In this document: positions 23,940 to 34,517 of the stretch, piece by piece
Position numbering within the stretch: position 1 is the stretch's first letter
Layout: the number at the start of each line of letters is the position of its first letter
Origin: Blakeslea trispora
Lineage: Eukaryota > Mucoromycota > Mucoromycetes > Mucorales > Choanephoraceae
Direction of reading: 5' to 3'
DNA length: 64,000 bases
NCBI GenBank assembly: GCA_025331445.1
Contig: JAIWNE010000031.1
Location: 247,982-311,981, forward strand
Position numbers and translations under genes: made by a program
Notes under the pieces: model-generated
Databases searched by the model: none
What the model saw: the letters and a program-made list of their open reading frames with translations, nothing else
What the model was told of the DNA's origin: nothing

Positions 23940-24813
23940 CTACAAAATCAAGCATTTACTCTTCTTTTCTTTCTTGCTCTTGCCCTTGGGTCCTCCAGGT
24001 TTCAGACCTTCACGTTGAGCACGGATGGCTTTGACGACTTGATAGAAAGATCTTTCAACATTAACACACGTCTTTGCAGAAGTCTCAATAAAGTCACAAG
24101 CCAATTGCTTTGCCATAGCAGCACCTTCTTCTCGTGTCACTTCTCTTTCTGTTACCTTATCACATTTGTTGCCTACTAACATCATAGGTACATTCTCAAG
24201 ATCCTTGACACGGAAGATTTGGTTACGGAAACGTTCGATACGTTCAAAAGTGGAACGTGAAGCAATCGAATAGACTAACAGAAATCCCTCACCATCACTT
24301 AATAAATAGAGGTTAGAGCAAATTTTCATAACGAACGATGAGCTCTAGTTTACCGAATCCATTGATCTCTTAATGCAGTATATTCTTCTTGACCAGCAGT
24401 ATCCAATACTTCGAGAACACAGGGTTGATCGTCAATCACGACTTGTTTACGATAGGAATCTTCAATAGTAGGATCATATGTCTACACATAAAAAATATTC
24501 AATACTCCCTATTCATCTATCCTTGTGCTGTTGTTTACCTCTATTGAAGAAAGAGAAAATGAGTTAGTTGGATAAAATACAAGCGTATGGAAACATACCA
24601 ACAAAGTGATTAAGACAAAGCTAAAGAAATACATTATAAAGAAAAAAATTGAGTTATATGTAATTTATAGGGGGGTTTATCTACAATACCTGAATAGTTA
24701 AAGCAGTCTATAGAACAAAGATAGAATAAGTAGACAGTTATTTTATGCTTTTTTTCTTTGTTTACCTTGCCAACACCACCATCACCGAGAACGACTAACT
24801 TATAGAGCATCAT
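23940..24813 (-). CDS. Ras-family small GTPase with three consecutive microexons
   Basis: Exons 24766-24813, 24690-24707 (18 nt), 24599-24620 (22 nt), 24539-24540 (2 nt), 24354-24481 and 23940-24297 total 576 nt and 191 residues. GTPase motifs: GDGGVGKTALTIQ (P-loop; position 12 is Gly), [10 protein letters not shown] (switch I/effector), [15 protein letters not shown] (switch II), VGNKCDK (NKxD) and ETSAK (SAK). The tail is polybasic and ends KKSKCLIL, a CaaX box whose final Leu favours geranylgeranylation. It is a plasma-membrane switch protein of the Ras1/Rap group. The dinucleotide exon AG supplies the last two bases of the invariant Glu/Asp codon before TYDPTIE. Confidence 0.9.
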
Positions 24814-25663
24814 GTCGTGTAATTAAAGAAATCTGATTGGTCAGTTGGAATGAGACAATAAATAGCACGTTTAAAGCCAGTATGAAGTTTTGAAACACGA
24901 GGATAAAGGGTTAGAAAAAAAAAAGAGAGAGAAAGAGTAAAAATATTTTTTTTTTCTTTACCTGTGTGTGAATATTATAAAATCTATTTTAAAAAAGAAA
25001 AAAAAAACTATATTCTTATGAACAAAGTTGATAGAATGAGAGGAGAAAAATTGGTTTGATATAAATGCCTTTCAAAGACAAAGAAAAATAATAATTAAAT
25101 AAAATGTAAATAATAAGAAAAAAGAAAAAAAAAAGAAATAACAAAAAAAAGAGAGAAATTCAAATCATGTATAAAAATGAGCTGATTGGATCTCCCTCGT
25201 GTTTTTAATTCTTTTTAGAACTCCAATTATTAAACATGTCACAGACTGATTCTAGTCATGACTTTTTGTATTATTTTTTTTTATTACCCAACAGCACTAT
25301 TTCATCACTGTTTATTCTGCTAAACCGAGAAAAGAAAGAATCTTTTTTTCTCGGTAACAGTAAAAATTCTCTATCCATCGCGTGGTCATAATCCCCCCCA
25401 CGCAAGCATCAAAGCACTTTCTAAAACAAAGGGGCATTCCATTCCTTTCTTTTCCCTTTTTGCTATCCTAAATACCTTAGTAGTATGCCCTGTATAACAA
25501 GTCAATACCATAACAAAATGGAAATAGACCAACAATGGCATAAGCCATGCTTAAAAAGGAAGTGTAAAAGACAGTTGATCAATTAAAGTTCAATACCAGA
25601 TCACACCTTAAAAAAGAAAAAAGCACATTTTTTTATTTGACAGACTAGAAATAAAATAAATAA
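24814..25663. other. Intergenic, Ras promoter and CYRI 3' region
   Basis: 850 bp of A/T homopolymers and GA-rich runs; no coding or RNA gene recognised. Confidence 0.5.
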
Positions 25664-26853
25664 TCACATGGCCATGACCAGATTTTTTATTGCTTTTGGA
25701 GTATTGTCATCATTCAGATGCTTAGAGTTATATCTTAGGGCTGAAACAAGATCTGCTGTATTGCTGATTTCTTGTTTATGTTGACTGATGGTCTGAATGG
25801 CCTTCAATGAGTTCTTTACCTACACAATGGTCAGCATCTCTTCTTGTTTATTATTCTCTAGACTTACATTGATAGGTGAATGCTTGACAAAGGCACCAAC
25901 AGGATCAATATGATCATACAGCACAATAGAAATCACCATCACCTTGAGACAGAATGAATCTAGAGCAACATTCTTCTTTTTGGCATTGACTGCTAACGTA
26001 TGAAAGCAGGCTGCCCAGATACTCGCTAGCCATTCACTCACACTCTTGACAAGATCGTTTGATTGAACGTAATGCGTTGTTGTATCAATCACACATTTTA
26101 ACATTGGTGTTGGATAGGCAATAAAAAGAGAGATACGATTGGCTAGATCATCCTCGTTGATCTTTTGGCGCAAATCAGATTGTGTTGTCTTTAGAGAGGA
26201 TTGTGCGGCTGCCGTGATTGAATCAGCCTCTGTCCATGTTCTGCCTCGTTGAAGTGTTCTTCGATAGAACGAGAAATCATTCTGTAGTGTAGGATATTTG
26301 ACTTTTAAGGAATCAAACTCAAACACGAAATCAAGAATATCAGCAAATAGCTTGGTTAACCCTGGATGTCTGTCAAGCTCTTTTGTTGTCACACCACCAT
26401 CTTTGCATAGCACATTGAGTAACATTGGAATACCTCGTTCTATCATCTTCATTAGCCTCACTCTTTCTCTCGCTATCTCGTTTTTATTTACCCAGCTCGG
26501 AAGAATAACTATAGAATTCACGCAACATCTCTACTGTCGGCAAAACTGCATTCCATGCTTTATCTTCATTCTCGCTACTGGGTGAGGCTATTGCATGACG
26601 AATCTGTTCTGATGCAGGTGAATATTGGCGTAATCTCTCTAATAATCTACTGTTGGGTTCTACAAGGATGTTGTACAATTCGGTATAAATAGCTCTTTCT
26701 TCAGTAGAAGGTGATGCATCTAACAAAACAAGTTAATATCGATTGTCTCTCTTTCTATTTTGTATGCTTATTTTTACTTTCTATGTCAAAGTTTATTTCA
26801 GGTACTATGTCTGAATTTCCGCGGAGATTCAAGGAGGCTAATATTTGACCCAT
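25664..26853 (-). CDS. CYRI/FAM49 homologue (Rac1-binding, DUF1394)
   Basis: Exons 26778-26853, 26492-26719, 25868-26439 and 25664-25819 give 343 residues, close to human CYRI-A/B (323). Diagnostic segments: PSTEERAIYTELYNILVEP, then KAWNAVLPTVEMLREFY, LQNDFSFYRRTLQRGR, DDLANRISLFIAYPTPMLK, VISIVLYDHIDPVGAFVKHS and ALRYNSKHLNDDNTPKAIK. The chosen start MGQILASL offers a myristoylatable Gly2 as in animal CYRI; an in-frame ATG two codons upstream would abolish it. In animals CYRI binds active Rac1 and restrains SCAR/WAVE-driven actin branching; that role is inferred here. Confidence 0.9.
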
Positions 26854-27533
26854 TCTCATGAAGTTATTGGTGAAAAGCTATGCAAGATAGAATAGAGAAA
26901 AAAAGAAAAATAAAATGTATTTTAAATAGAAAAAACCCCTTTTTTTAAAATTATCTTTTTTTTTTTATAAAATAATAATAAAAAAAAAAAGAAAAAAGAA
27001 AAATAAAGCAGAAAATATATATATATAAAAAAAAAAAAGAAGAAGAAAAAAAAAAAGAGAAAATGAAGGGAAATAAAGTAACAGAAGAAGAAAAAAAAAA
27101 AAATAAAGAACGATGGATTAAAAGGCCGAGTGTTGTTGTATCATGTGACATTGAGGAACAACAGCTTTTTTTTTTTTTGTTTGCCTGGGCAACATGAATT
27201 GGATGTTGTGTTTCTTGAAATGGTAGGTTATATCAAGTAAAATACAAATCAATCATTTTCTTTCTTTTTTTTTTTTAAAAAAAATGACTTTCAATAAGCC
27301 CATTTTATACGCACCATATAAGTTGCAACTTTTTTTTAAAACATTTTACCCTTATTTACTGTTTCTAAAATAGAAATTAGAATCAGACTTTAAGAAAAAT
27401 AATAATAATAAGGTCTGTACACACACTAGTGTATATATTGGGAAATCAGAAACGGGGTCTATTTGAACAAGAAGATATTCGGGGGATTCGGATTCACTCC
27501 TTTTTTGGGACTCATTTTTATTATTATTGATGT
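26854..27533. other. Intergenic, CYRI promoter and AKR 3' region
   Basis: Very A/T-rich, with long A runs at about 26940-27100. No gene recognised. Confidence 0.5.
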
Positions 27534-28921
27534 TCTTCAAAGACATCAACACCCCAGAAGTTATAGGGGTCAACCAATCTTTGTTTCTTTTGAGAATGAA
27601 CAATCTTGTTCAAGGTCTCAAAGTCTTCATCACTAAGGTCAACAATCTCAAAGTTGGCCTTGATTCTAGAGGCAGTGACAGACTTGGGAATGACAGAGTA
27701 ACCACGCTTAGCACCCCAAGAGATAAGGATTTGAGCAGGAGATACATTGTTCTTTTCAGCAATCTTGGCCTATAGTAAAGTGAGTTAAAGCGACTGATGT
27801 CTTACGATTTCATTCTAGAACTTACAACAACTTCATCCTTCAATAAAGGAGAATCAGTACTACCCAAGGGAGAATAAGCAGTGACTAATAGAGAAAAAAT
27901 CAATCATCTTGTTACCAATGAAATTATTTTTCTTTACTTACCAATGATACCCTTTTCTTTACAGTAGTTGACCAATTCATCTTGAGGCAAGTAAGGGTGC
28001 AATTCAACCTAGAAAAGAGAGAGAGAGAGAGATTAGAAACTGTATGGTCTAGACTTGTTTAGATGACTTTACTTGGTTAGCAGCAGGAACAGTCTTTTGA
28101 GTCTTGGCCAACTTTTCAAGCTTGTTGACATTGAAGTTACTAACACCGATGGCGCGGACCTTGTTCTTATCGAGTTTTTCCATAGCCTAATAATAATAAA
28201 ATGAGCAAATAATAAATAAAATACAATTTCATTTGACTTACAGCATAAGTTTCAGTAAAGTCAACATCTTCAAAGAGTGTCTTGCCATCCTTGTCCTTGG
28301 GAGAGTTGTCTTCACCAGCCTTGAAGGCAACAGGCCAGTGCATCAAGTACAAATCAACATAGTCTAAACCGAGGTTATCAAGAGACTTTTGAAGGGCCTT
28401 TTCAACATCTTCGGGACGATGGAAAGTGTTCCATAACTTGGTGGTGACAAAGAGTTCGGAACGAGGAACACCAGAGTCCTTGATAGCCTTACCAACTTCC
28501 TTTTCATTACCATCTAAAAAAGAAAGAATTGTGTTTCATGTGAGTGGGATTATCTTTTGACGCGCCTCCTGGATTACGTAAACAAAACTTACAGATATAA
28601 GCAGCATCAATATGCTTGTAACTATCAAACACACGAAACAATAAGTATCTTGGTTTCAGTTTCTTCAAATTGAACTTACCCAGTCTTGATAGCAGTAAGA
28701 ACAGCTTCGTAAACTTCGTTGGGCTTGGATTGCCTAATAAGGTGTTGACATTTTAATTGTCAAAATAATATAAACAATGACGACTTTACCATGTACCGAG
28801 ACCGATTTGGGGCATCTTGGCGCCAGTGTTTCTATATTGAATGAATAACACATATCTCGCTTGTTTGGGAGTCTTTTTTTTTTTTCTTTACTTACAATGT
28901 GAGAACAGCAGTGTTGGACAT
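27534..28921 (-). CDS. Aldo-keto reductase (NADPH-dependent, AKR3/GCY1-xylose reductase type)
   Basis: About nine short exons read from [12 protein letters not shown] to [12 protein letters not shown] (stop at 27534-27536). The complete AKR tetrad is visible: Asp and Tyr in HIDAAYIYGNE, Lys in FVTTKLW and His in YLMHWPVAF. Further signatures are [27 protein letters not shown] and the NADPH-binding ending [10 protein letters not shown]. The enzyme reduces carbonyls such as aldoses or glyceraldehyde in the cytosol; the substrate cannot be told from sequence. It starts 375 bp from the divergent MDJ1 gene. Confidence 0.9.
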
Positions 28922-29296
28922 AATAAATAATGAATAGATGATAGAAAAAAAAGAAAACAACAGTAAGAGAGAGAGAAAACAGATGGGGATTTATAGACTC
29001 TCTTCAAAAAGCGTGTCACAAAATGATGAAATGATTAATCATCCTATAGTTTTATGAATTACGTTTTTTTTTTTAATTACTAAAAGGCTGTCTATCTTGA
29101 ACCCGCTCAGTTTCCTTTTTGAGAACATGTCTTTGACTTAAATGCACCCCATCCAATCAAAATCAAGCATCTTGAAATTTAGCATTGACTCTTTCGAAGT
29201 CTCCAGAATCTACTCCAATTTTAATTTTTTTTTAACTTTATTCATCTTTTTCTATATTTTTTTTTACATCCAATTCTGTCAAGACAACAAAATATC
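28922..29296. promoter_or_regulatory. Shared divergent promoter region (AKR and MDJ1)
   Basis: 375 bp separate the start codons of two genes transcribed away from each other. It is T/A-rich, with T runs at 29064 and 29230-29270. No perfect heat-shock element was found despite the DnaJ neighbour. Confidence 0.5.
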
Positions 29297-30907
29297 ATGC
29301 TACGTGCACTATGCCAACCTTTGTTGAAAACACGACTTTGTACAAAACGACTTGCAGCCAAGCAAGGTAACATCCATGTCTTGCTTTAGATACAACTCTC
29401 TTTCTTTTTTATTCATCTATGCTCTATAGGCATTCAATATAGCTCTATTGGCTTATTGCCTTTCTTGCTTTATCGACAACAACAGGTAAGCTGTAATTCA
29501 AAGAGACAGGTTGATCATCATGCCTAACAGATAACATCATTCTTGTATTCTCTTATAAAAAACCTTTTATTCAAGAAAGGATTTCATACCACTCATCCTC
29601 AAAGACAGAAAAGAGATCCTTACAAGACATTAGGCCTATCCAAGTCATCCAGCCAAAGCGACATAAAAAAGGCTTATTACAAACTAGCCAAGCAATACCA
29701 TCCTGATACAAACAAAGACAAAAGTGCCAGAGAAAAGTTTGTACAGATCCAAGAAGCTTATGAGATTCTCTCGGATGAAGAAAAGCGAAAACAATACGAT
29801 CAATTTGGGCATGGATTTGATCATGAGAGTCAAGAGTCAAAGGGATATCATGGTTCAAGTGGATTTCCCGGTGGATTTGATCCAAATGATATCTTTAGTC
29901 AGTTTTTTGGAGGTGGTTTTGGTGGAAGTGGAGGCTTTGGTGATGCAGGATTTGGAAGTACTGCAGCAGGAGATCCATTCAGGACAACGCGTGGTGAAAA
30001 TATTCAGGTAAGAACCTAGAGACACCGAGAAAAAGAAAAATACAATATTAACTCTATAGAAAAAAAGGTACCATTGACCATTGACTTTATGGAGGCTGTC
30101 AAAGGAGTCAACAAAACAGTGACAGTTGAAAGTGTGACTCATTGTCCTACCTGTCAAGGATCAGGCATGAAGACAGGTCAATCTAAAACAGTATGCCAAA
30201 AATGTCATGGCACAGGCTTTCAGGCCATCCAGATGGGAGGATTTCATATGCAATCGACCTGTCAGACATGTGGTGGACTTGGTGAATTTATACCATTAGG
30301 TGCTCAATGTAACACATGTCACAGTGTAGGAAAAGTACGTGAGAAGAAACAGGTGCAAGTAAAGATTCCTGCAGGTGTCGATAATCAGAGCCGCATACGT
30401 GTGCCTGGAGCAGGTGATGCTCCTCTTAAGGGCAATGGTCCTCATGGCGATCTCTTTGTTTCACTCAATGTAAGAGAAACAATAGTTTAAGAGAAAAAAA
30501 GGCTAATGGATATGTCTCTCTCTCTCTAGATCAAACCCTCCCCTATATTTCGTCGACAAGATGCTGATATCTTTTGCGATGCCAAGGTTCCATTCTATAA
30601 GGCTATATTAGGTGGAAAAGTCAGGATTCCTACGATGGATGGTGATGTCGAAGTCAAGATTCCTCCTGGTTCTCAATCACAAGATAACATTGCTTTAAGA
30701 GGCAGAGGCATTCAGCGCTTAAAGGGATCCTCTCGAGGTGATCAGATTGTACAGTTAAAGATAGAGTTACCTAGGTAAAGAGAAATAAAAAATTCTATAG
30801 GGTTGAATGTAATTTCTCACTCCTCTGATAGATCCTTACAAGGCAAACAACGAGACCTTATTGAGAAATATGCAGCCTTAGTGGATAAAGATGATCAGAA
30901 AAAATAA
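29297..30907 (+). CDS. mdj1: Mitochondrial DnaJ co-chaperone Mdj1
   Basis: Exons 29297-29366, 29430-29485, 29531-30007, 30068-30469, 30530-30774 and 30832-30907 give 441 residues. A basic N-terminus ([20 protein letters not shown]) looks like a mitochondrial presequence. The J-domain follows ([27 protein letters not shown]), then a Gly/Phe-rich region, four CxxCxGxG-type repeats ([32 protein letters not shown]) and the C-terminal substrate-binding domain. It stimulates mitochondrial Hsp70. Exon 4 is reached by an acceptor AAAAAAAG that lacks a pyrimidine tract next to it, although reading frame and family alignment demand it. Confidence 0.93.
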
Positions 30908-31821
30908 GACGTAGATGAATGATTAAAATAATAGATCCTTTAAATGATACAAAATGTCTATAGCTTTTAGGAATAGTGATTTGTTTCCACACCTTGATAA
31001 AAAAAAATGAGAACAAGATACTGAGTCATGATAACATTAAGAAACTTGACAGTGAATGATAGATCAGTAAAAGATGATCTTTAAATCATCTTTTTTGTGT
31101 GCCACACTGAAAGTGGCGCATTGTCACAATGACGTAGCAAAACTGCTAGTGATACTGTTAAGCTCTTCAGGGGGGGGGATAAGAAACAGATGTATATGAA
31201 TTTGAAGGGAGCCATAATGAAATCATAGGGTGTTGGACTTGGTGTTTGAAAAAAAAAAATTAAAACACTGCTCAGGTAAACCCTTTTGTATATAGTCAAA
31301 CTCAGTTTCACTAGTGCGCTTCTTTCTAGGGGGGGCCCTTTTCTTAAGAAGGATGGTTGGAAATTTCTTTGCAGATCTTAAAGTAACATTTCATTTGAAC
31401 AAAGGTTTAGGAAAGAAATGAACCTATACTCAATAAGTGAGATAGACACTTTTATTCATTGAGAGTGGGAAGGTAGTTGAAAGTAGAGTTCTCTGGGATG
31501 ATATTGCAAATGGTAACGATAGTTTTGTAGCGTGTGTCACAGAAAAAAAAAAAGACAAACTAAGAATACACGAATGATTGTAGGTAATATATTTCTAATT
31601 GAGAGGATGAGGGCAAGACTTTTGAAAGACATGGTATCATTCATTAACCCCCCCCCCTCAAGATAAGAACGCATGATCCAAAACATGGTTATGCAAAAAA
31701 GATATTTGACGTACTTTGTTGTCATTGTCTAAAATGACATTGATTGATGAATCGCTTGTTGTAAAGTGTAGCTTGCAACAGAGAAATGGCTCATCTAAAT
31801 GTTGATCTTTGAATCATGTAG
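30908..31821. other. Intergenic with G/C homopolymers
   Basis: Contains G9 at 31170-31178, G7 near 31329 and C10 at 31648-31657. Short frames on both strands have no recognised domain. It may include the 3' UTR of the unknown minus-strand gene that ends at 31822. Confidence 0.4.
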
Positions 31822-32490
31822 CTACCGTTTTGAGTGCTTTAGAGCGATTGCAGCTGCAATGATGAATGGAGATACAAGTATCTGAAAGGACTTGGTTGCA
31901 ATCGAAAAATTAGAGGTATAGTACTGTAAGGAGACCTGGGTCAACATGTCGTAATGATTAGCAAGACTAGTCAATGTATAGAATGTTGCTTGGAGTTGTT
32001 TAACTGAGCAAGCACTGCAGATACTTTTTGTCTGTAGATATTGGTGCCCTTAAGAATAATAAGACAGTTAATTAGCAAATCAAGATGTAGAAACCATCTC
32101 ATGAACAAGAAATGCAATCATTTACAAAAGCAGTATAGATGATTTTGATCTGACAGAAAGGAACAAAGAGACATGTTTCTGTTGATCAAACAAAACAAGC
32201 AAAGGTTGTTTTCTTTTTCTTGGAATCTAATCAGATTTGCCCAATGTATAATTTGACTCTGGGGGGGGGCAAAGTTGAATTGCCTACAATCAAGCCTACT
32301 TTCAACACAAGATCAATGGTACCTAGAGTTGTTTGGTGTAGTTCCATGTAAATAGCCTATAGTATGGATCAAGTCAACTGAATTGAAACGAGTGTCAATG
32401 AGGAAGTCAGAGATTTACAAAGGCTCTCTTCTTTAAATGTATAAAATGAGGTATTGACCATCTCAAAAAAAAATAAGCCGAGCAGTTTTT
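31822..32490 (-). CDS. Unrecognised multi-exon gene, 5' end unresolved
   Basis: Four segments join in one frame with GT-AG introns: about 32490-32419, 32356-32300, 32258-32126 and 32048-31822 (stop TAG at 31822-31824). The protein reads SAYFFLRWSIPHFIHLKKRA, AIYMELHQTTLGTIDLVLK, SQIIHWANLIRFQEKE..., and WHQYLQTKSICSACS then LQATFYTLTSLANHYDMLTQ. It ends FIIAAAIALKHSKR, possibly after a further 54-nt in-frame intron at the GTCTCC near 31950. Exon phases agree at every join, which is unlikely by chance. One intron is 41 nt and has a pure C9 tract just before its AG. I do not recognise the family; the composition is helical. No start codon is assigned. Confidence 0.5.
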
Positions 32491-32742
32491 TTTTTCTTGC
32501 AATGAAATGACGCAGAATGTTGTGATGTTGGCTACTAGAGCAATCATAAATGTGATCTATGCTTATGACATAACTCGGTTCGATCTATTGACTGGAATGA
32601 TAACAAAAGAAGAGAGAAGGAACTTGAAAATACTGTTGATGGAGAAGAAAAGCCAAAAGTTGATATGATTGCGAAATTACTGGCAGTAGAACAGAACTTG
32701 ATGTAGAAGGAGGAATAGCTTGTTTTGTAATAAATACTCAAG

Positions 32743-33060
32743 AGAATTGAAGCAGTGAATGTGAGGCAGAATGCTTCAATGAGAGGACACAGCTTACAAA
32801 ATATAGAAGAACAAGGCCGTTTAATTGTTTATTGTCAAGGTATCTCTTCTTGGTAACTGCATCACTCAAAATAGTTGATTGAATATCTTATCCAGTCTTG
32901 GTAATCACCTCGTGTAATAAGTCTGGCAGTACTTGTTTAGTTTTTTTTTTTTTTTTGTCACAAGCTAGTCGTAATTTTGCTACCCCGCTTTCTTTGTTCC
33001 ATTTGTAAGTTGTGTCCTCCCATTGAAGCATTCTGCCTCACATTTTACTGCTTCAACTCT
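32743..33060. repeat. Inverted repeat, two 60-bp arms about 93% identical
   Basis: 32743-32802 and the reverse complement of 33001-33060 match over 60 bp with one indel and a few mismatches; the arms share GTGAGGCAGAATGCTTCAAT. The spacer is about 200 bp. Weaker similarity continues outward for roughly 100 bp on both sides. Read inward-outward, both arms encode the same peptide start (KLCP.IEAFCLTF), so the pair derives from a coding sequence duplicated in opposite orientation. Confidence 0.75.
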
Positions 33061-33135
33061 GGTTTGTTTGTTTGTAAGGAGTGTAAGCAAACTATCACAC
33101 CTCCTCCCTTGACTAAGTTTTGTTTTTACTGCTAG
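32941..33135 (+). pseudogene. Cysteine-rich coding fragment, possible zinc ribbon
   Basis: An ATG-less open stretch reads HKLVVILLPRFLCSICKLCP, then IEAFCLTFYCF, VCKECKQTITPPPLTKFCFY and Cys before TAG at 33133-33135. The CxxC pairs (CSIC, CKEC, CFYC) look zinc-binding, as in the Cys clusters carried by some fungal transposons. The opposite arm of the inverted repeat encodes a diverged relative lacking most Cys residues. Probably a mobile-element remnant. Confidence 0.35.
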
Positions 33136-34325
33136 AAATTCAACTATTTAACAAAATAGCCTGTCTTACCAAAAGCAGGTATATGTTATTACAATAGCCA
33201 AATGGAGAGAATAGGAGTGGGTTGTTTCAGGCTATTTCAGTTTTTAATGAAACCTACCATGGGGGGGGGGATGTCTCTCATAACAGATAGCTTATTTTAT
33301 TCGTCCATGTTTACATAGCTTGCATGCTGTACTTTATTAAATTGCAACTCAGTATAGTTCCATAACATCAAGAAAGAAGAAGAAAAAGGGATAGTTGTCG
33401 TATATTTCGATTGGACAAGTGCAGCTAAAACAAAACGGAATTGGTACTATGTCATTGTACAAAGCGAAACGTGCTCTATTCACCAAAAAGCATACTGGCT
33501 TTCTTTTTCTTTTTTTTTAATCATCCGCTTTGAATGTGCCATGTTGTTTACAAACCAAAAGTAAAAAAGAAAAAAGGGAGAACCCATACAACGTGGGCTA
33601 TAGTTATCCTATTTTATTATGTGTTCCATCTTTACAATACAGGGGGGTGGATACATGTAATTTACCATCAAGATACTCGCTCTTGTTTAAGATAACGTAA
33701 ATGTGGCCAAGCTATTGCATAACAATTTAAGATTCATTTCTAGCATCAAATTAGTCCAATTAAAGTTTATTTCTTACATCAAACAAATAGCTTTGACGTC
33801 TGTTCTTTAGCTAGCATTCGAACTTCGTCATTGCAAGAAATGTGTTACAGCGGCCCAGGAATTGCATGTTTGGATCACTTCATCCCGCTCTTGTTCTTAG
33901 TCTAACTTTGAAGGAAGGGCTTGGGCGAATAAAGTAACAGAGAATGGAGATCAGATCGGCATAGCCTATATAAAACACTGATTACAAAATTAACCAAGTA
34001 AGAAAAGGGTGCACAAAGTTTAAATCATCATGTTTTCTTCTGTTTTTTTCTTTCAATGTTCTATGAGCACTAAAGTGGTACAAGCTATAACTAGCTTCTA
34101 AATAGGAAATATCCGACCGAGTTCTCGGATAGTGTGTTTATTGAAAAATAAAATAAAATGAATGATCCATCTATTTGATATATACAATATGCTATGAAAA
34201 AAAAGAGAAGGAGAAACAAAAAAAAGTGGAAGAGGGGGTATGTTCATATACAACGAAAATAATAATAATAATAATAATAAAAAATGTGTTGCAGTTATTT
34301 ACATGAGTTGCTAGATGATTTGGGT
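33136..34325. other. Intergenic with coding debris
   Basis: Holds G10 at 33261-33270 and G6 near 33643. A plus-strand stretch at about 33812-33960 reads AFELRHCKKCVTAAQELHVW and, past a stop, NFEGRAWANKVTENGDQIGI, which looks like decayed transposon protein. An (AAT)n microsatellite lies at about 34257-34280. No intact gene. Confidence 0.4.
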
Positions 34326-34517
34326 TTAGCATACAATTCTTGTAGAGGGAGGAGGTACTGTATTTGAAGGTGTTTTGGTAACTGAGGGTTTACTACCACT
34401 GTATTTGGTTAACTGTGCTTTAGTGTAGAGAGATAATTGTCGAGCATATTCATGTCTTGCCATGGCCATAATTTCATCTCTTGTGTATCTCTTGGGTGTT
34501 TCTTGTTGTTTTGGCAT
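34326..34517 (-). CDS. Small hypothetical protein, 63 residues
   Basis: A single-exon frame starts MPKQQETPKRYTRDEIMAMA, continues as an amphipathic basic helix (ARHEYARQLSLYTKAQLTKY) and ends with a Thr/Pro/Ser tail. The composition is protein-like and the frame begins with ATG and is followed by a T-rich 3' region, but no family is recognised. It could also be part of a longer spliced gene. Confidence 0.45.
   Translation of the reverse strand: MPKQQETPKRYTRDEIMAMARHEYARQLSLYTKAQLTKYSGSKPSVTKTPSNTVPPPSTRIVC

Noticed and set aside
31537..31725. 62-codon minus frame with a Gly-Gly-Gly run
   Set aside because: The run comes from the C10 homopolymer and no conserved block supports the frame.
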